A stretch of 54,899 nucleotides of DNA from Chitinophagaceae bacterium (GTDB lineage: Bacteria; Bacteroidota; Bacteroidia; Chitinophagales; Chitinophagaceae). Below the pieces are notes generated by a model, which made no database searches, had not been told where the DNA came from, and was given only the letters and a program-made list of their open reading frames with translations. The stretch is taken from positions 1 through 54,899 of the forward strand of contig JAICGN010000018.1 of assembly GCA_025923075.1 (NCBI GenBank). Direction: 5' to 3'. The position numbers and the translations under genes are program-made. This document shows, piece by piece, positions 8,735 to 17,562 of the stretch (position 1 is the first letter of the stretch; every line of letters starts with the position of its first letter).

Positions 8735-10117
8735 TCATTTTCCGATACAAAACTTGCTAAAGATATAATCAAGTTGATCCTCATTTGTGATCTGCCCTGT
8801 GATTTCACCTAAATAATGAAGACCTCTTCGTATATCCAAAGCCAGCAGATCACCCGCAAGTTTTTCATCCAACCCTTTTTTAATATCAGCCAACGAGCTT
8901 GCGACTTCTAACAATGCGTGATAATGTCGTGCATTGGTAACAATAGTATCTTCTGCCTGCACTTGTCCTGACAATACTTTATCGACCATTCTCTCTTTCA
9001 AAACCTCCAAGTGTGTATGTTCTTTGGCGGAAATAAATACAATATTATCCAAAAAGGAAAATTTGGCTCTTGTAACCGATTCATCATACTTATCAGTTTT
9101 ATTGGCAACAAGCAGGAAATTCAACTCTCTTTTTTTTAGTTCTGTATACAGATTACTGACCTCCTTCACTTCGTCATCGACATCAAATAAATACAGGACA
9201 AGATCGGCGGTTTTCATTTTATCCAGGCTTTTTTCCACTCCCATGATTTCAATAATATCATTTGTATGCTGACGTATTCCCGCGGTATCGATCAACCTGA
9301 AAAGAATTCCATCAATATTGATCGTTTCTTCAATTGTATCTCTTGTTGTTCCGGGGATCTCACTAACGATCGCCCTGTCCTCTTCCAATAGTGCATTCAG
9401 TAATGTTGATTTACCTGCATTTGGTTTACCTACGATGGCCACACTAACTCCATTCTTAATGACATTTCCAAGCCGGAATGAATTGATCAACCGGTTTGTG
9501 AGATCGTTTAATTCATTTATCAATTGATGAAATTGCTTCCTGTCGGCAAACTCCACATCTTCCTGGCTAAAATCAAGTTCCAGTTCTATCAATGCGGAAA
9601 ATTTAATTAATTGTTCCCTGAGCTCTTTCAGTTTGTTTGAAAACCCGCCCCGGATATTATGCAATGCCGCTTTTTGTGCAGCTGCTGTGTTGGATGCTAT
9701 GAGGTCGGCTACAGCTTCTGCCTGGGCAAGATCAAGTTTACCTTTTAAAAAGGCCCGTTGAGTAAATTCGCCGGGTTTTGCCAGTCTTGCCCCGCGCTGT
9801 GTACAGGCATTTATTATTTGTTGTAAAACAAATGGAGAGCCGTGGCCGCTAATTTCTATGACATCTTCGCCTGTGTATGATTTTGGATGTTTATAAATTG
9901 AAATGACAACCTCGTCGATAGCAACTTCTTTATCCTTTATCACTCCAACATGGATCGTGTGCGATGCTTGCTTCCCAAGGTCTTTGGATGGAAACAAATC
10001 ATTTACTATCTCAATGGCCTTATTTCCACTAAGGCGAATAACACCAATCGCCCCGATTCCGGGAGGAGTAGCCAAGGCAATAATTGTATCATCCCATCTT
10101 GTGAGTTTTCCCTGCAT
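8735..10117 (-). CDS. mnmE: tRNA modification GTPase MnmE (TrmE)
   Basis: A 460-residue protein that, with MnmG, installs the (carboxymethyl)aminomethyl group on wobble uridine 34 of certain tRNAs. Seen in order: the N-terminal formyl-THF-binding domain (DTIIALATPPGIGAIGVIRL, then GEDVIEISGHG), a helical domain, and an inserted G domain with G1 GKPNAGKST (230-238), G2 GTTRDT, G3 DTAG (277-280) and G4 NKTD (339-342). It ends in the diagnostic FCIGK tail whose Cys is essential. The ORF is open further upstream, but that start codon would lie in the terminator hairpin. The ATG at 10117, seven bases after a TATTTTTG box, gives the family-standard MxxxxDTIxA beginning and is preferred. Confidence 0.97.
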   Translation of the reverse strand: MQGKLTRWDDTIIALATPPGIGAIGVIRLSGNKAIEIVNDLFPSKDLGKQASHTIHVGVIKDKEVAIDEVVISIYKHPKSYTGEDVIEISGHGSPFVLQQIINACTQRGARLAKPGEFTQRAFLKGKLDLAQAEAVADLIASNTAAAQKAALHNIRGGFSNKLKELREQLIKFSALIELELDFSQEDVEFADRKQFHQLINELNDLTNRLINSFRLGNVIKNGVSVAIVGKPNAGKSTLLNALLEEDRAIVSEIPGTTRDTIEETINIDGILFRLIDTAGIRQHTNDIIEIMGVEKSLDKMKTADLVLYLFDVDDEVKEVSNLYTELKKRELNFLLVANKTDKYDESVTRAKFSFLDNIVFISAKEHTHLEVLKERMVDKVLSGQVQAEDTIVTNARHYHALLEVASSLADIKKGLDEKLAGDLLALDIRRGLHYLGEITGQITNEDQLDYIFSKFCIGK

Positions 10118-10124
10118 AAGAGTC

Positions 10125-10132
10125 CAAAAATA
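10125..10132 (-). promoter_or_regulatory. -7 box for mnmE, overlapping the tonB terminator tail
   Basis: Minus-strand TATTTTTG fits TAnnTTTG. It is made from the T-rich tail of the hairpin that ends the tonB transcript. Only seven bases separate it from the mnmE ATG, so the mRNA would be leaderless or have a leader of a few bases. Confidence 0.5.
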
Positions 10133-10158
10133 AAAATCCCCCTGCATTGAGGGGGATT
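10133..10158 (-). terminator. Rho-independent terminator of the exbB-exbD-exbD-tonB operon
   Basis: Stem AATCCCCC (10135-10142) pairs with GGGGGATT (10151-10158) around an 8-base loop. On the minus strand it is followed by TTTATTTTT. It lies 18 bases after the tonB stop codon. Confidence 0.85.
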
Positions 10159-10176
10159 AATTATTTTCCTAAAAAG

Positions 10177-11004
10177 TTATTCGGCTGCAACTACAAAAGT
10201 AATTGGCTGCTTGCGATATGCCTTCACATTACGGCCATTTTGAATAGCAGGTACCCAGTCGGGGCCTCTTTTAATTACTCTTATTGCTTCTTCTTCCATC
10301 CCATGTCCATGGTTTGATAAAGCTTTTACATCACTTATCTTTCCTTCTTTATCAACGATAAACTGCACTATAACTGTGTAAGTTCCTTCATTTGCGCCGT
10401 TTTCTACCGGCACGTTTGGCTCCAGATTTCTTTCGAGATATTTGCGCCATTCTCTCTCTCCACCTTTAAAGCTGGCCTCCACCTCTACTTTTTCAAACAC
10501 CTTATTTTCGTCTTCCTCTTTCTTTTCTTCAACAACTTGCTTACCCTCATCAACGATTGCCGGAGCAAGCCCTTCATCTTTTATACCTTCCTGGCTGACT
10601 ACATCAATTTTTGTATCTTCTAACTCCTTCACTTCGGGTGGAATTTCTTCTTTTTTTACTTCTTCATCCTTTACAATTTTGGGAGGAGTGAATTTTGTCA
10701 TTTCCACTTTAGGAGGTTCCTGTTTTGGCGGCGGCGGTGGCGGCGGTTCCGGCTTTTTCTCTTCCTCCTGCTTCAAATCCTCAAGTGTTAACTCTCTGAC
10801 CTGTATTTTGCCCTCATTTTTTTTCATTGAGCTTGCAAGCAAAGAACCGCCTAATGCAAGCAACGCAACAGCTGCGGTACAAAGCAAAGCAATTGTTAGC
10901 CTTTTTTTATACGTTTTACGCAGTTCATATGCGCCATATGCTTTATTCCGGTCTTCAAAAAGAAGATCGAGAAGGTCACTGGACAAGATTTTATTTATTT
11001 CCAT
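10177..11004 (-). CDS. tonB: Energy transducer TonB (first copy)
   Basis: A 275-residue periplasm-spanning protein that passes proton-motive force from ExbB/ExbD to outer-membrane receptors. Layout: a cytoplasmic N-terminus of about 35 residues with LLDLLFEDRNKAYGAYELRK, a transmembrane segment at about 37-58, an acidic and proline-rich linker starting with a run of seven prolines (about residues 87-93), and a TonB C-terminal domain from about 185 with NGRNVKAYRKQPITFVV at the end. The long N-terminal block before the membrane segment is typical of Bacteroidota TonB and is shared with the second copy at 35621-36430. It is the last gene of the exbB-exbD-exbD-tonB operon, 58 bp after exbD, followed by a strong terminator. 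Confidence 0.93.
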   Translation of the reverse strand: MEINKILSSDLLDLLFEDRNKAYGAYELRKTYKKRLTIALLCTAAVALLALGGSLLASSMKKNEGKIQVRELTLEDLKQEEEKKPEPPPPPPPKQEPPKVEMTKFTPPKIVKDEEVKKEEIPPEVKELEDTKIDVVSQEGIKDEGLAPAIVDEGKQVVEEKKEEDENKVFEKVEVEASFKGGEREWRKYLERNLEPNVPVENGANEGTYTVIVQFIVDKEGKISDVKALSNHGHGMEEEAIRVIKRGPDWVPAIQNGRNVKAYRKQPITFVVAAE

Positions 11005-11062
11005 TGCAGTTTCTTTTAAAATTAGATGCAGATTCTAAACAATTCCACATTAAGCGGTTAGA

Positions 11063-11668
11063 TTATTTTCCGACTTCGGTTTTCCGGATCAATTCTTTTT
11101 CAGCGTCAAACAGGTCAACCATGGCGTAACGCTTGATATTGCTTATAGCCATTTCATCAAGCATATCAACCGTGTTCTTGTAGGTTGATTCCTCATCCGG
11201 CTTGATTACAACTACAAGGTCTTTATCCAAACAAGATTTCTTATCGCCCTTGTTTTTAGCCCATATTTTTTCACATCCAGCGTCATGCTGATGAGCATCG
11301 ATGACTGCTTTTTTCTTATCAATGATAACTTTCCTGATACCTCCAAAATTTGTTGAAAGGAAATTGGATGCATCTTCCTTTAGCTGACCTTCATAATAGT
11401 AGATATGGTTATCCTTTGATAACAATATTGTCAACGCCCCGGATTCTTTGGCCTTATTCTGTTCATCATCTTTATCCGTATCCTTTGGCATGAACAATTC
11501 CATAGTAGTTGGGCTACTCATGGTTGTGGTGAAAATGAAAAATGTTATCAGCAAGAATCCCAGGTCAACCATTGGCGTCATATCAACACGGGTAGAAAGT
11601 TTTTTAGCCTTCTTGACTCCCGGTCCTTTTTTATGACTTCCACCATCGCCTTCTTCAATACTTGCCAT
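11063..11668 (-). CDS. exbD: ExbD/TolR-family biopolymer transport protein (second of two)
   Basis: A 201-residue single-span protein. The N-terminus is basic (KKGPGVKKAKKLSTRVDM), followed by DMTPMVDLGFLLITFFIFTT, the ExbD transmembrane helix with its essential proton-handling Asp in MVD. A periplasmic domain of about 150 residues follows, longer than in proteobacterial ExbD (about 140 in total), and includes a short Cys-containing insert (CEKIW, then SCLDKD). It lies 30 bp after the first exbD and 58 bp before tonB. Two tandem ExbD proteins with one ExbB is a common Bacteroidota arrangement and may allow hetero-dimers. Confidence 0.92.
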   Translation of the reverse strand: MASIEEGDGGSHKKGPGVKKAKKLSTRVDMTPMVDLGFLLITFFIFTTTMSSPTTMELFMPKDTDKDDEQNKAKESGALTILLSKDNHIYYYEGQLKEDASNFLSTNFGGIRKVIIDKKKAVIDAHQHDAGCEKIWAKNKGDKKSCLDKDLVVVIKPDEESTYKNTVDMLDEMAISNIKRYAMVDLFDAEKELIRKTEVGK

Positions 11669-11698
11669 GATTTAAGATTTTTTGAGTTAATAAATAGA

Positions 11699-12361
11699 TT
11701 AATTTCCCCCTGATTTTTGCCTCTTCCTTATAATATCCAATTCCGAGCCAGTTGGTGTATCTTCCAACATGGTAATCATCTGGAACTTGAAAATATCATT
11801 CTTTTTAAACGCGTTTAATACTTGTTTGAAAGCCGGATATTTTGCGGCATTATCTCCTTTTATCAGGTATTTCAATTGCTTACCAGTGAAGGCTGAAACA
11901 GCATCCCTGATCCAATAATATAATTCGCCCCCAAGTGTATCAAGGGGCACACCGGGTTGCCTTATATTTTTTTGATCATCAACCGGTAAGGCTAATAATT
12001 GCTTTAACCCTGAAAATGGTACGCCAACAGCTGGTGTTTGAACAAAGTTTTTCATGTCTGTCTCTGACAAACCAAGATTTCTTGTCGTATTCATATTCTT
12101 GATGACCTCATATTTGATCTTGGGATCTTTTTCCGACAAAATTGCAAAAAATACGCGGCCCGTGCTGTCAAATGAGACCTGTAATGCATCGCTTTCAGGC
12201 AGGTCTTTTGTAGACACCGAGTTAGGCGTTTTAATTTCAACAGGCTCTGCAGGTTTGAACTTAGTCGCCATGATGAAGAACGTAAGGATCAGAAAGGCAA
12301 CATCCACAAAAGGCGTCATGTCTACAAATGTGCTCTTCCTTGGTATTTTAACGCTGGGCAT
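11699..12361 (-). CDS. exbD: ExbD/TolR-family biopolymer transport protein (first of two)
   Basis: A 220-residue protein with N-terminal MPSVKIPRKSTFVDMTPFVD, then a hydrophobic stretch ending FFIMATKFKP. This is the ExbD helix with the functional Asp (DMTPFVD). The periplasmic part is long and differs from the downstream copy, suggesting a specialised role. It follows exbB by 62 bp and precedes the second exbD by 30 bp. Confidence 0.92.
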   Translation of the reverse strand: MPSVKIPRKSTFVDMTPFVDVAFLILTFFIMATKFKPAEPVEIKTPNSVSTKDLPESDALQVSFDSTGRVFFAILSEKDPKIKYEVIKNMNTTRNLGLSETDMKNFVQTPAVGVPFSGLKQLLALPVDDQKNIRQPGVPLDTLGGELYYWIRDAVSAFTGKQLKYLIKGDNAAKYPAFKQVLNAFKKNDIFKFQMITMLEDTPTGSELDIIRKRQKSGGN

Positions 12362-12423
12362 GTTTGGAATAATTTAGTTATTGAGATTCAATGATTCAGG
12401 TTTTCCATAAAGACAATTGTCTC

Positions 12424-13287
12424 TTATTTGTAAAGAGATGCAAAGCTTTGGGTAAGTGTGAATCCTGATTCGTCAATGCCGTATGTTATTGAGTCGATCT
12501 TGGTGGTAAACACGTTGTACATTATAAGCGCAAATGCCGATGTTCCGATACCGAGGGCGGTATTATATAACGCCTCAGAAATACCGACAGCAAGCTGGGT
12601 GGCTGCACCTGCTCCGCCACCTTCTTCACCCAAGGCAGAAAACGAACGGATCATACCCATAACTGTACCCAAAAGGGCAATCAGCGTACCGACTGAAGTG
12701 ATCGTTGAAAGAAATACAAGATTTTTTTGAAGCATTGGAAGTTCAAGAGCAGTAGCTTCTTCCACTTCTTTCTGAATAGCTAAAACCTTCTGATCAGTAG
12801 AAAGCTCGTTATTAACAGTCATTTCTTTGTAGCGACGTAACCCTGCGCGCATTACGTTAGCTACTGACCCACGTTGTTTATCACATTCCGCCATGGCTGC
12901 ATCCACGTTCCTGTTGGCAAGATGGTATTGCACTTTCCGAATAAAATCAGCAACTGAACCGCTACCTAATGCCTTACTAATGGTAAGCAATCTTTCAATT
13001 GAAAATGTAACCACCATCAGGAACATACCAATAAGAAGAGGCACGATGATACCACCTTCGTAAATCGCATTCATTGCTCCTTTTGGTTTATGATGCTGTG
13101 GCCAAAATCCACCGGCTTTATCGGGCTCATGGAATCCATCAGCACTTCCTAAAATAAAACGCCAGATACAATAACCAGCGATTATACAAATAATTGGGGC
13201 AAGCCATGAGATCGCATTACTGCTTTTTTTCGCTTGTACCGAAGTAGATTTCACACTTGCAGTTGCAGTCGGTTTAGTTTCAGCCAT
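12424..13287 (-). CDS. exbB: ExbB/TolQ/MotA-family proton channel
   Basis: A 287-residue inner-membrane protein, first gene of the TonB energy operon. It has a Lys/Ser/Ala-rich N-terminus, a hydrophobic segment at about 29-47, a second after a periplasmic stretch (GGIIVPLLIGMFLMVVTFSI), a large cytoplasmic loop, and the conserved C-terminal pair with TITSVGTLIALLGTVMGMI and ISEALYNTALGIGTSAFALI, which line the ExbD-binding pore. Length and order match Bacteroidota MotA/TolQ/ExbB proteins. A weak TAGAATTG box lies 58 bases upstream. The 240 bp between it and the permease gene upstream hold no other recognisable gene. Confidence 0.93.
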   Translation of the reverse strand: MAETKPTATASVKSTSVQAKKSSNAISWLAPIICIIAGYCIWRFILGSADGFHEPDKAGGFWPQHHKPKGAMNAIYEGGIIVPLLIGMFLMVVTFSIERLLTISKALGSGSVADFIRKVQYHLANRNVDAAMAECDKQRGSVANVMRAGLRRYKEMTVNNELSTDQKVLAIQKEVEEATALELPMLQKNLVFLSTITSVGTLIALLGTVMGMIRSFSALGEEGGGAGAATQLAVGISEALYNTALGIGTSAFALIMYNVFTTKIDSITYGIDESGFTLTQSFASLYK

Positions 13288-13527
13288 GATCTTAGTTTTT
13301 AGTGTTTAAATTTTTAAATATGGAATTCTAAATTTTCAGGGATACAATTCTAAGGAAAAAAAGATTAAATGCTTCAAATGCCTCTGCAAAAATTTTAATC
13401 AGAGCGTTACAAGTTAAGGATTTTTTAATCTGAAACAAGGTGATGGTTAATTTTCCCATTTCCACAAACAGGGGTTAGTTTCAGACTACCGGTCTTATCA
13501 AGTTGCTTCTTGAATTACTAAGTAAGA

Positions 13528-14802
13528 TCATTCGTATCGAAGCGCTTCAATGGGATTCAGCTTGCCCGCTTTAAGTGCAGGATATAAACCTGCCAACAAG
13601 CCCGTGATTGAACAAATAATGACGGCCAGCAACACCCAGTTCCACGGGATAACAAACCCCGTGTCGATGGCAATTGAAATTAGATTTCCAATTAAAATAC
13701 CAAGAATAATTCCGAGCATAGCCCCCAGCACACTGATAATGATTGATTCCATAAGAAACTGAATCCTTACGGTTTTACTTTTTCCTCCAATGGCCTTAAC
13801 CAATCCTACTTCTTTCGTTCTTTCCGTTACTGCTACAAGCATGATATTCATTAGGCCAATAGCCGCGCCGATCAGCGTAATAAAACCAATTACAGCAGCA
13901 GATAATGAGATCATGCTAAGACTGTTCATTGCCTTTTCGGCAACACTGTCGTTACGATCAAGAACAAAATTGCTTTCTTCAGTCGTTGCCAATTTTCTAA
14001 CCGATCTAAACATGCCTTCGGCTTCACCCATTGCCACTTGCACTTTTTTGATATCATCGGTCATTACTGCTATTACGTAGCTCATTCCTGAGCTGAATTG
14101 ACGATGAACATTTGTATAGCTTGTTATGATCCTGTTATCCCAGCTCATCCCAAATGAGGAACCCCGGCTATCCAGTACGCCGGCTACACGATAAGGAATA
14201 TTTTGAACACGAATAATGGCATTTACCGCCCGGTCGGGATTATCATTAAATAATTTTTTCGCCACATCATAGCCTATCAGGCACACGTTTCTCGCAGATT
14301 GCACATCGGCCTGGTTCAGGTTTCTTCCGGACCTTAATTTGAATCCATTCAGCAATACAAAATTTTCATCACTGCCAAACAAGAAAACATTCGGGCTGGT
14401 CTTTTTATTTTCGTAAGACACGATTGCATTTCTGGTTGCAAAAACTGAAACGCTTTTTGCGGAAGGAAATCTGTAGTTTTTTATAAACATCTCTGCTTCT
14501 TCCTTCCGGATTATTTTTCCAAGACTTGATTTCTTTTCTTTCTTACTGCCTTTTTTTTCTTTTTTAATTTTATCATCCCCGCCGCCGAAACGGATATTTC
14601 TTTCTTTGTAACGGATAGTAAATCCGCTCGCCCCCATTGTAGAAAAACTATCAGTAAATTTTTGATTGATCGCCTTAATGGCCGTATACACTACCACAAG
14701 TGCCATTATTCCAAATGCAATAATGATTATTGTTAATACACTGCGCAACATATTGCTGCGTACTGAACGAAAAGCAAGTGCCAAAATATCACGGTATCTC
14801 AT
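13528..14802 (-). CDS. MacB/FtsX-type ABC transporter permease
   Basis: A 424-residue protein starting [20 protein letters not shown], the standard beginning of MacB-family permeases, then a first transmembrane helix (about 20-40), a large extracytoplasmic domain, and three C-terminal helices forming the FtsX domain ([54 protein letters not shown]). Such proteins act in mechanotransmission: efflux of macrolides, peptides or lipoproteins. Their ATPase is usually adjacent, but none is found here. The ORF extends 23 codons upstream, but a TAACTTTG box lies inside that extension, so ATG 14802 is chosen. A Lys-rich stretch ([16 protein letters not shown]) near residue 80 is unusual in the periplasmic domain. 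Confidence 0.88.
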   Translation of the reverse strand: MRYRDILALAFRSVRSNMLRSVLTIIIIAFGIMALVVVYTAIKAINQKFTDSFSTMGASGFTIRYKERNIRFGGGDDKIKKEKKGSKKEKKSSLGKIIRKEEAEMFIKNYRFPSAKSVSVFATRNAIVSYENKKTSPNVFLFGSDENFVLLNGFKLRSGRNLNQADVQSARNVCLIGYDVAKKLFNDNPDRAVNAIIRVQNIPYRVAGVLDSRGSSFGMSWDNRIITSYTNVHRQFSSGMSYVIAVMTDDIKKVQVAMGEAEGMFRSVRKLATTEESNFVLDRNDSVAEKAMNSLSMISLSAAVIGFITLIGAAIGLMNIMLVAVTERTKEVGLVKAIGGKSKTVRIQFLMESIIISVLGAMLGIILGILIGNLISIAIDTGFVIPWNWVLLAVIICSITGLLAGLYPALKAGKLNPIEALRYE

Positions 14803-14834
14803 TCTGATGCCGAAAGTAATAAACTTGGTGAATC

Positions 14835-14842
14835 CAAAGTTA
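14835..14842 (-). promoter_or_regulatory. -7 box for the MacB-like permease gene
   Basis: Minus-strand TAACTTTG is a full match to TAnnTTTG and ends 32 bases before the ATG at 14802. It supports that start over the longer ORF. Confidence 0.45.
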
Positions 14843-14870
14843 GAAAATTTGACAACTGGTCTGTGCAACA

Positions 14871-14900
14871 AAAAAGAGCGGCAATTGATCCGCTCTTTTT
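14871..14900 (-). terminator. Terminator of the met-zincin protease gene
   Basis: Perfect 10-bp stem AAAAGAGCGG/CCGCTCTTTT with loop CAATTGAT, 18 bases after the protease stop. Being flanked by A and T runs it could work on both strands, but only the minus strand has a gene ending here. Confidence 0.88.
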
Positions 14901-14918
14901 CATTGTACCGGAAAATGA

Positions 14919-17432
14919 TTATTTGCCAGGGTTAAGGGCCTCATCCATCCTTTTGGCAACATCCTGCAAATGATACTTGCTCATTGGATCGGTCATTGCT
15001 GCCGCAGCAGCATTTGCTTCTGCCCTTAACGAACTAAGATGTGCCCTTACCAGACTTTTAATATCTGATTTATCGGTATTAACCGATGACGTCAGGTTAA
15101 ACGGCCCCCCAATGTTCACTGTTACTGGAGCCGGATTCAGCAAATTACTCAACACATTGACATATGATTTTTGAAGATTCCTGCGATATACATCGATTGT
15201 TTTTTTTGTGCTTAATTCCGACCAAATACCTTTTTTCATATCCCTAAAAAGATCTGTCATTTTATAAGCGTTGTCTCCAATCGCTGTTTCCGCATTTATC
15301 AATTTATTCAACGTGCTTGCACCAAATAAACGATTCAATACATTATCCTGGATATTACCAATAATCGTAAGCGGATTACCCCCTGTTTTTGCAAAAACAT
15401 CATTGTTGATCAACCATGCTGGCGTAGTAAATAATTGCTGATGCAGAAATGCGACTGCCTCTGCTTGTTTTGCTTTTGGCGTAAATTCAAAGACCGGTTC
15501 TGAATCTTCAACTACCCTTGGTGTCTTATAAATCCCACCGACATTTCTTGCTACATGATTTATATAACGATTGAATTGACCGGAAACCTGGTTGTAGATA
15601 TCAGCCAAGTTTGTATAATCCTCATTATCCTGTTTTGTCCATTTCATTAATTCAGGAACTATGCGCTTCAGATTTTTAATACCATACTCACTTGCTTTTA
15701 CTGAATTATCACTCAGGTCCTCTGTTTGAGAACGTGGATCGTCCTGGTTGCTTTCACCATCACCCCACCAAAAGCGACGATTCTTTAATTTTTCCCTTGT
15801 CCACTGATTCAACTTTGCTTTTTCAGATTCAGGTGATTTAAATTCAGGAAAGAGGCGATACCCCCATTCAATCGCCCATTTATCATAGTCGCCGATCCTT
15901 GCAAACAACCCCGTCGGGGGAATATTATCTTCCGGTTGTGCGACGTAATTGAAACGGGCATAATCCATGATTGAAGGAGTATGGCCATTTTCCTCTACCC
16001 ATTTTTTATTCCTTAAACTTTCAACCGGCACTGATGAGCTTGAACCGAAATTGTGACGAAGGCCAAGGGTATGTCCCACCTCATGGGCAGAGACAAAACG
16101 GATCAATTCTCCCATCAAATCATCTGGAAACACCATTGTTCTTGCCCGGGCATCGCTTGGGGCAGCCTGTATCATATACCAATTGCGGATCAGCTCCATG
16201 ACATTATGGTACCAGTTGATATGGCTTTCCATTATTTCACCACTGCGGGGATCAGAGATGCTTGGACCACTGGCATTCGAAATATCAGAAGGCTTATAAA
16301 CAATAGCAGAGGTGCGGGCATCCTCAAGGCTCCATGTGCTGTCTTGCTCTTTTGTTGGCGCCATTTTTCCCAGGATCGCATTTTTAAACCCTGCTTTTTC
16401 AAAAGCAACCTGCCAATCATTTACTCCCTGTATTAAATAGGGTACCCATTTCTTCGGAGTGGCCGGATCGATAAAAAAAATGATCGGTTTTTTAGGTTCC
16501 ACCAATTCACCTTTTTTATATTTTTCCATGTCCTCGTCTTTCGGCTCCAGCCGCCAGCGTTTGATCAAAACAATATCTCTTACGCCTTGTGGGTTTGCAT
16601 CAAAATCAGTAAATCCAACCGTGAAATAGCCAACTCTTGCATCAAAGTGACGTGCCTGCATTGGAACTTTTGGAAGTAAGACCATTGAACTATTTATTTC
16701 TACGGTAAGATTGCCACTTGGCTGCGGAACAGCGCCAAATCCTCCTGGAACTGCCGGCGCCGGTGCTCTTCCATAGGTCTTCACTGCTTTTATTTCAATA
16801 TTGATCGGATACGGCTTTACACTTACGATATAAGATTTATCAGATTGTAATGAACCAAGCCGTCTTTGGGATTTTGCAGCATTGCTAAAGAAAAGTACAT
16901 CATTATCGCCGCTAACAAAATCTGTAATCTCTATTACTGAAGTTGCAGAATCCTTTCCGAAAGCCTTTATATCAAATGAAAACGAAATCGGTTGCAGGTT
17001 TGAATTTGCCACCGATGAAAACATGGGCGAAGTAGAATCTTTTGCATACACGGCATAGGATATTGTGCGCAAGAATATCCTGTTGTTTGGTCCCTTATCG
17101 AAGCGAACAACATTTTGTCCGATTTGATCGCCACCATATCCTGTACCCGCCTGCGTTTGGGAAAGACGGTTTACAACAAGTATATCACGCCAAAGCATAT
17201 CATTGGGAATCTCAAAATAATATTTGTCTTCAACCTTGTGAACTTTAAAAAATCCGTTTTTAGAAATTGCTTTATCAGTAATAATCTCTCTGTAAGGTCT
17301 TACCCCGGTACCGGATCTTTGTCCCCCTGGTCTTGTCGTATCCCCGGAAGTTTGGGGCCGCTGTGCTATTGAATATGTCGCTAGACAAAGCATCGTGAAG
17401 CCGAAAAAAATCCGGCCTGCAGTTTTTCTCAT
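14919..17432 (-). CDS. Secreted zinc metalloprotease (met-zincin, DUF5117/DUF4953 type)
   Basis: An 837-residue exported protein with a signal peptide (residues 1-23, ending YSIAQ). The active site is [11 protein letters not shown] (H450, E451, H454, H460), the extended HExxHxxGxxH zinc motif of metzincins, followed by [18 protein letters not shown] about 30 residues later, whose Met gives the met-turn. The upstream region (about 60-230) is beta-rich and the C-terminal 250 residues helical, matching the large Bacteroidota DUF5117-DUF4953 proteins. No lipobox or type IX C-terminal sorting domain was recognised, so periplasm is the likely site. It is a single-gene unit with its own promoter box and terminator. 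Substrate unknown. Confidence 0.88.
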   Translation of the reverse strand: MRKTAGRIFFGFTMLCLATYSIAQRPQTSGDTTRPGGQRSGTGVRPYREIITDKAISKNGFFKVHKVEDKYYFEIPNDMLWRDILVVNRLSQTQAGTGYGGDQIGQNVVRFDKGPNNRIFLRTISYAVYAKDSTSPMFSSVANSNLQPISFSFDIKAFGKDSATSVIEITDFVSGDNDVLFFSNAAKSQRRLGSLQSDKSYIVSVKPYPINIEIKAVKTYGRAPAPAVPGGFGAVPQPSGNLTVEINSSMVLLPKVPMQARHFDARVGYFTVGFTDFDANPQGVRDIVLIKRWRLEPKDEDMEKYKKGELVEPKKPIIFFIDPATPKKWVPYLIQGVNDWQVAFEKAGFKNAILGKMAPTKEQDSTWSLEDARTSAIVYKPSDISNASGPSISDPRSGEIMESHINWYHNVMELIRNWYMIQAAPSDARARTMVFPDDLMGELIRFVSAHEVGHTLGLRHNFGSSSSVPVESLRNKKWVEENGHTPSIMDYARFNYVAQPEDNIPPTGLFARIGDYDKWAIEWGYRLFPEFKSPESEKAKLNQWTREKLKNRRFWWGDGESNQDDPRSQTEDLSDNSVKASEYGIKNLKRIVPELMKWTKQDNEDYTNLADIYNQVSGQFNRYINHVARNVGGIYKTPRVVEDSEPVFEFTPKAKQAEAVAFLHQQLFTTPAWLINNDVFAKTGGNPLTIIGNIQDNVLNRLFGASTLNKLINAETAIGDNAYKMTDLFRDMKKGIWSELSTKKTIDVYRRNLQKSYVNVLSNLLNPAPVTVNIGGPFNLTSSVNTDKSDIKSLVRAHLSSLRAEANAAAAAMTDPMSKYHLQDVAKRMDEALNPGK

Positions 17433-17450
17433 GTGATGATGTTTTTAGTG

Positions 17451-17464
17451 CCGATAGCTATCGG
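17451..17464. repeat. CCGATAGCTATCGG palindrome
   Basis: A perfect 14-bp palindrome in the 5' leader of the protease gene. A related hairpin, TCCCGAT-AGAC-ATCGGGA, lies at 54029-54046, so this appears to be a dispersed element rather than a gene-specific operator. Confidence 0.6.
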
Positions 17465-17469
17465 GAAAA

Positions 17470-17477
17470 CAAAGTTA
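17470..17477 (-). promoter_or_regulatory. -7 box for the metalloprotease gene
   Basis: Minus-strand TAACTTTG fully matches TAnnTTTG and lies 37 bases before the ATG at 17432. The CCGATAGCTATCGG palindrome would sit at the very start of the transcript. Confidence 0.45.
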
Positions 17478-17562
17478 TGGGTGAAATATTCCCGGCCAAC
17501 TATTATAACGTAAACAAGATAAATAGGCAGGAAGAATTGATTCTCAGCAACAAAAACCGGAA

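Noticed and set aside
10118-10147. Longer mnmE start at 10147
   Set aside because: The start codon would lie in the terminator loop, upstream of the only promoter box, and the extra residues do not match the family.
10442-11038. 198-codon open frame on the plus strand, antisense to tonB
   Set aside because: It is Ser/Phe/Gly-rich low-complexity sequence mirroring the Pro/Lys/Glu-rich TonB linker on the other strand; no family match or promoter.
13288-13527. Possible tRNA or regulatory RNA in the exbB upstream gap
   Set aside because: No cloverleaf, T-loop motif or strong stem was seen; only a weak promoter box for exbB.
16053-16436. 127-codon plus-strand frame opposite the metalloprotease
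   Set aside because: Overlaps the intact HExxH region of the protease on the other strand; unlikely to be coding.
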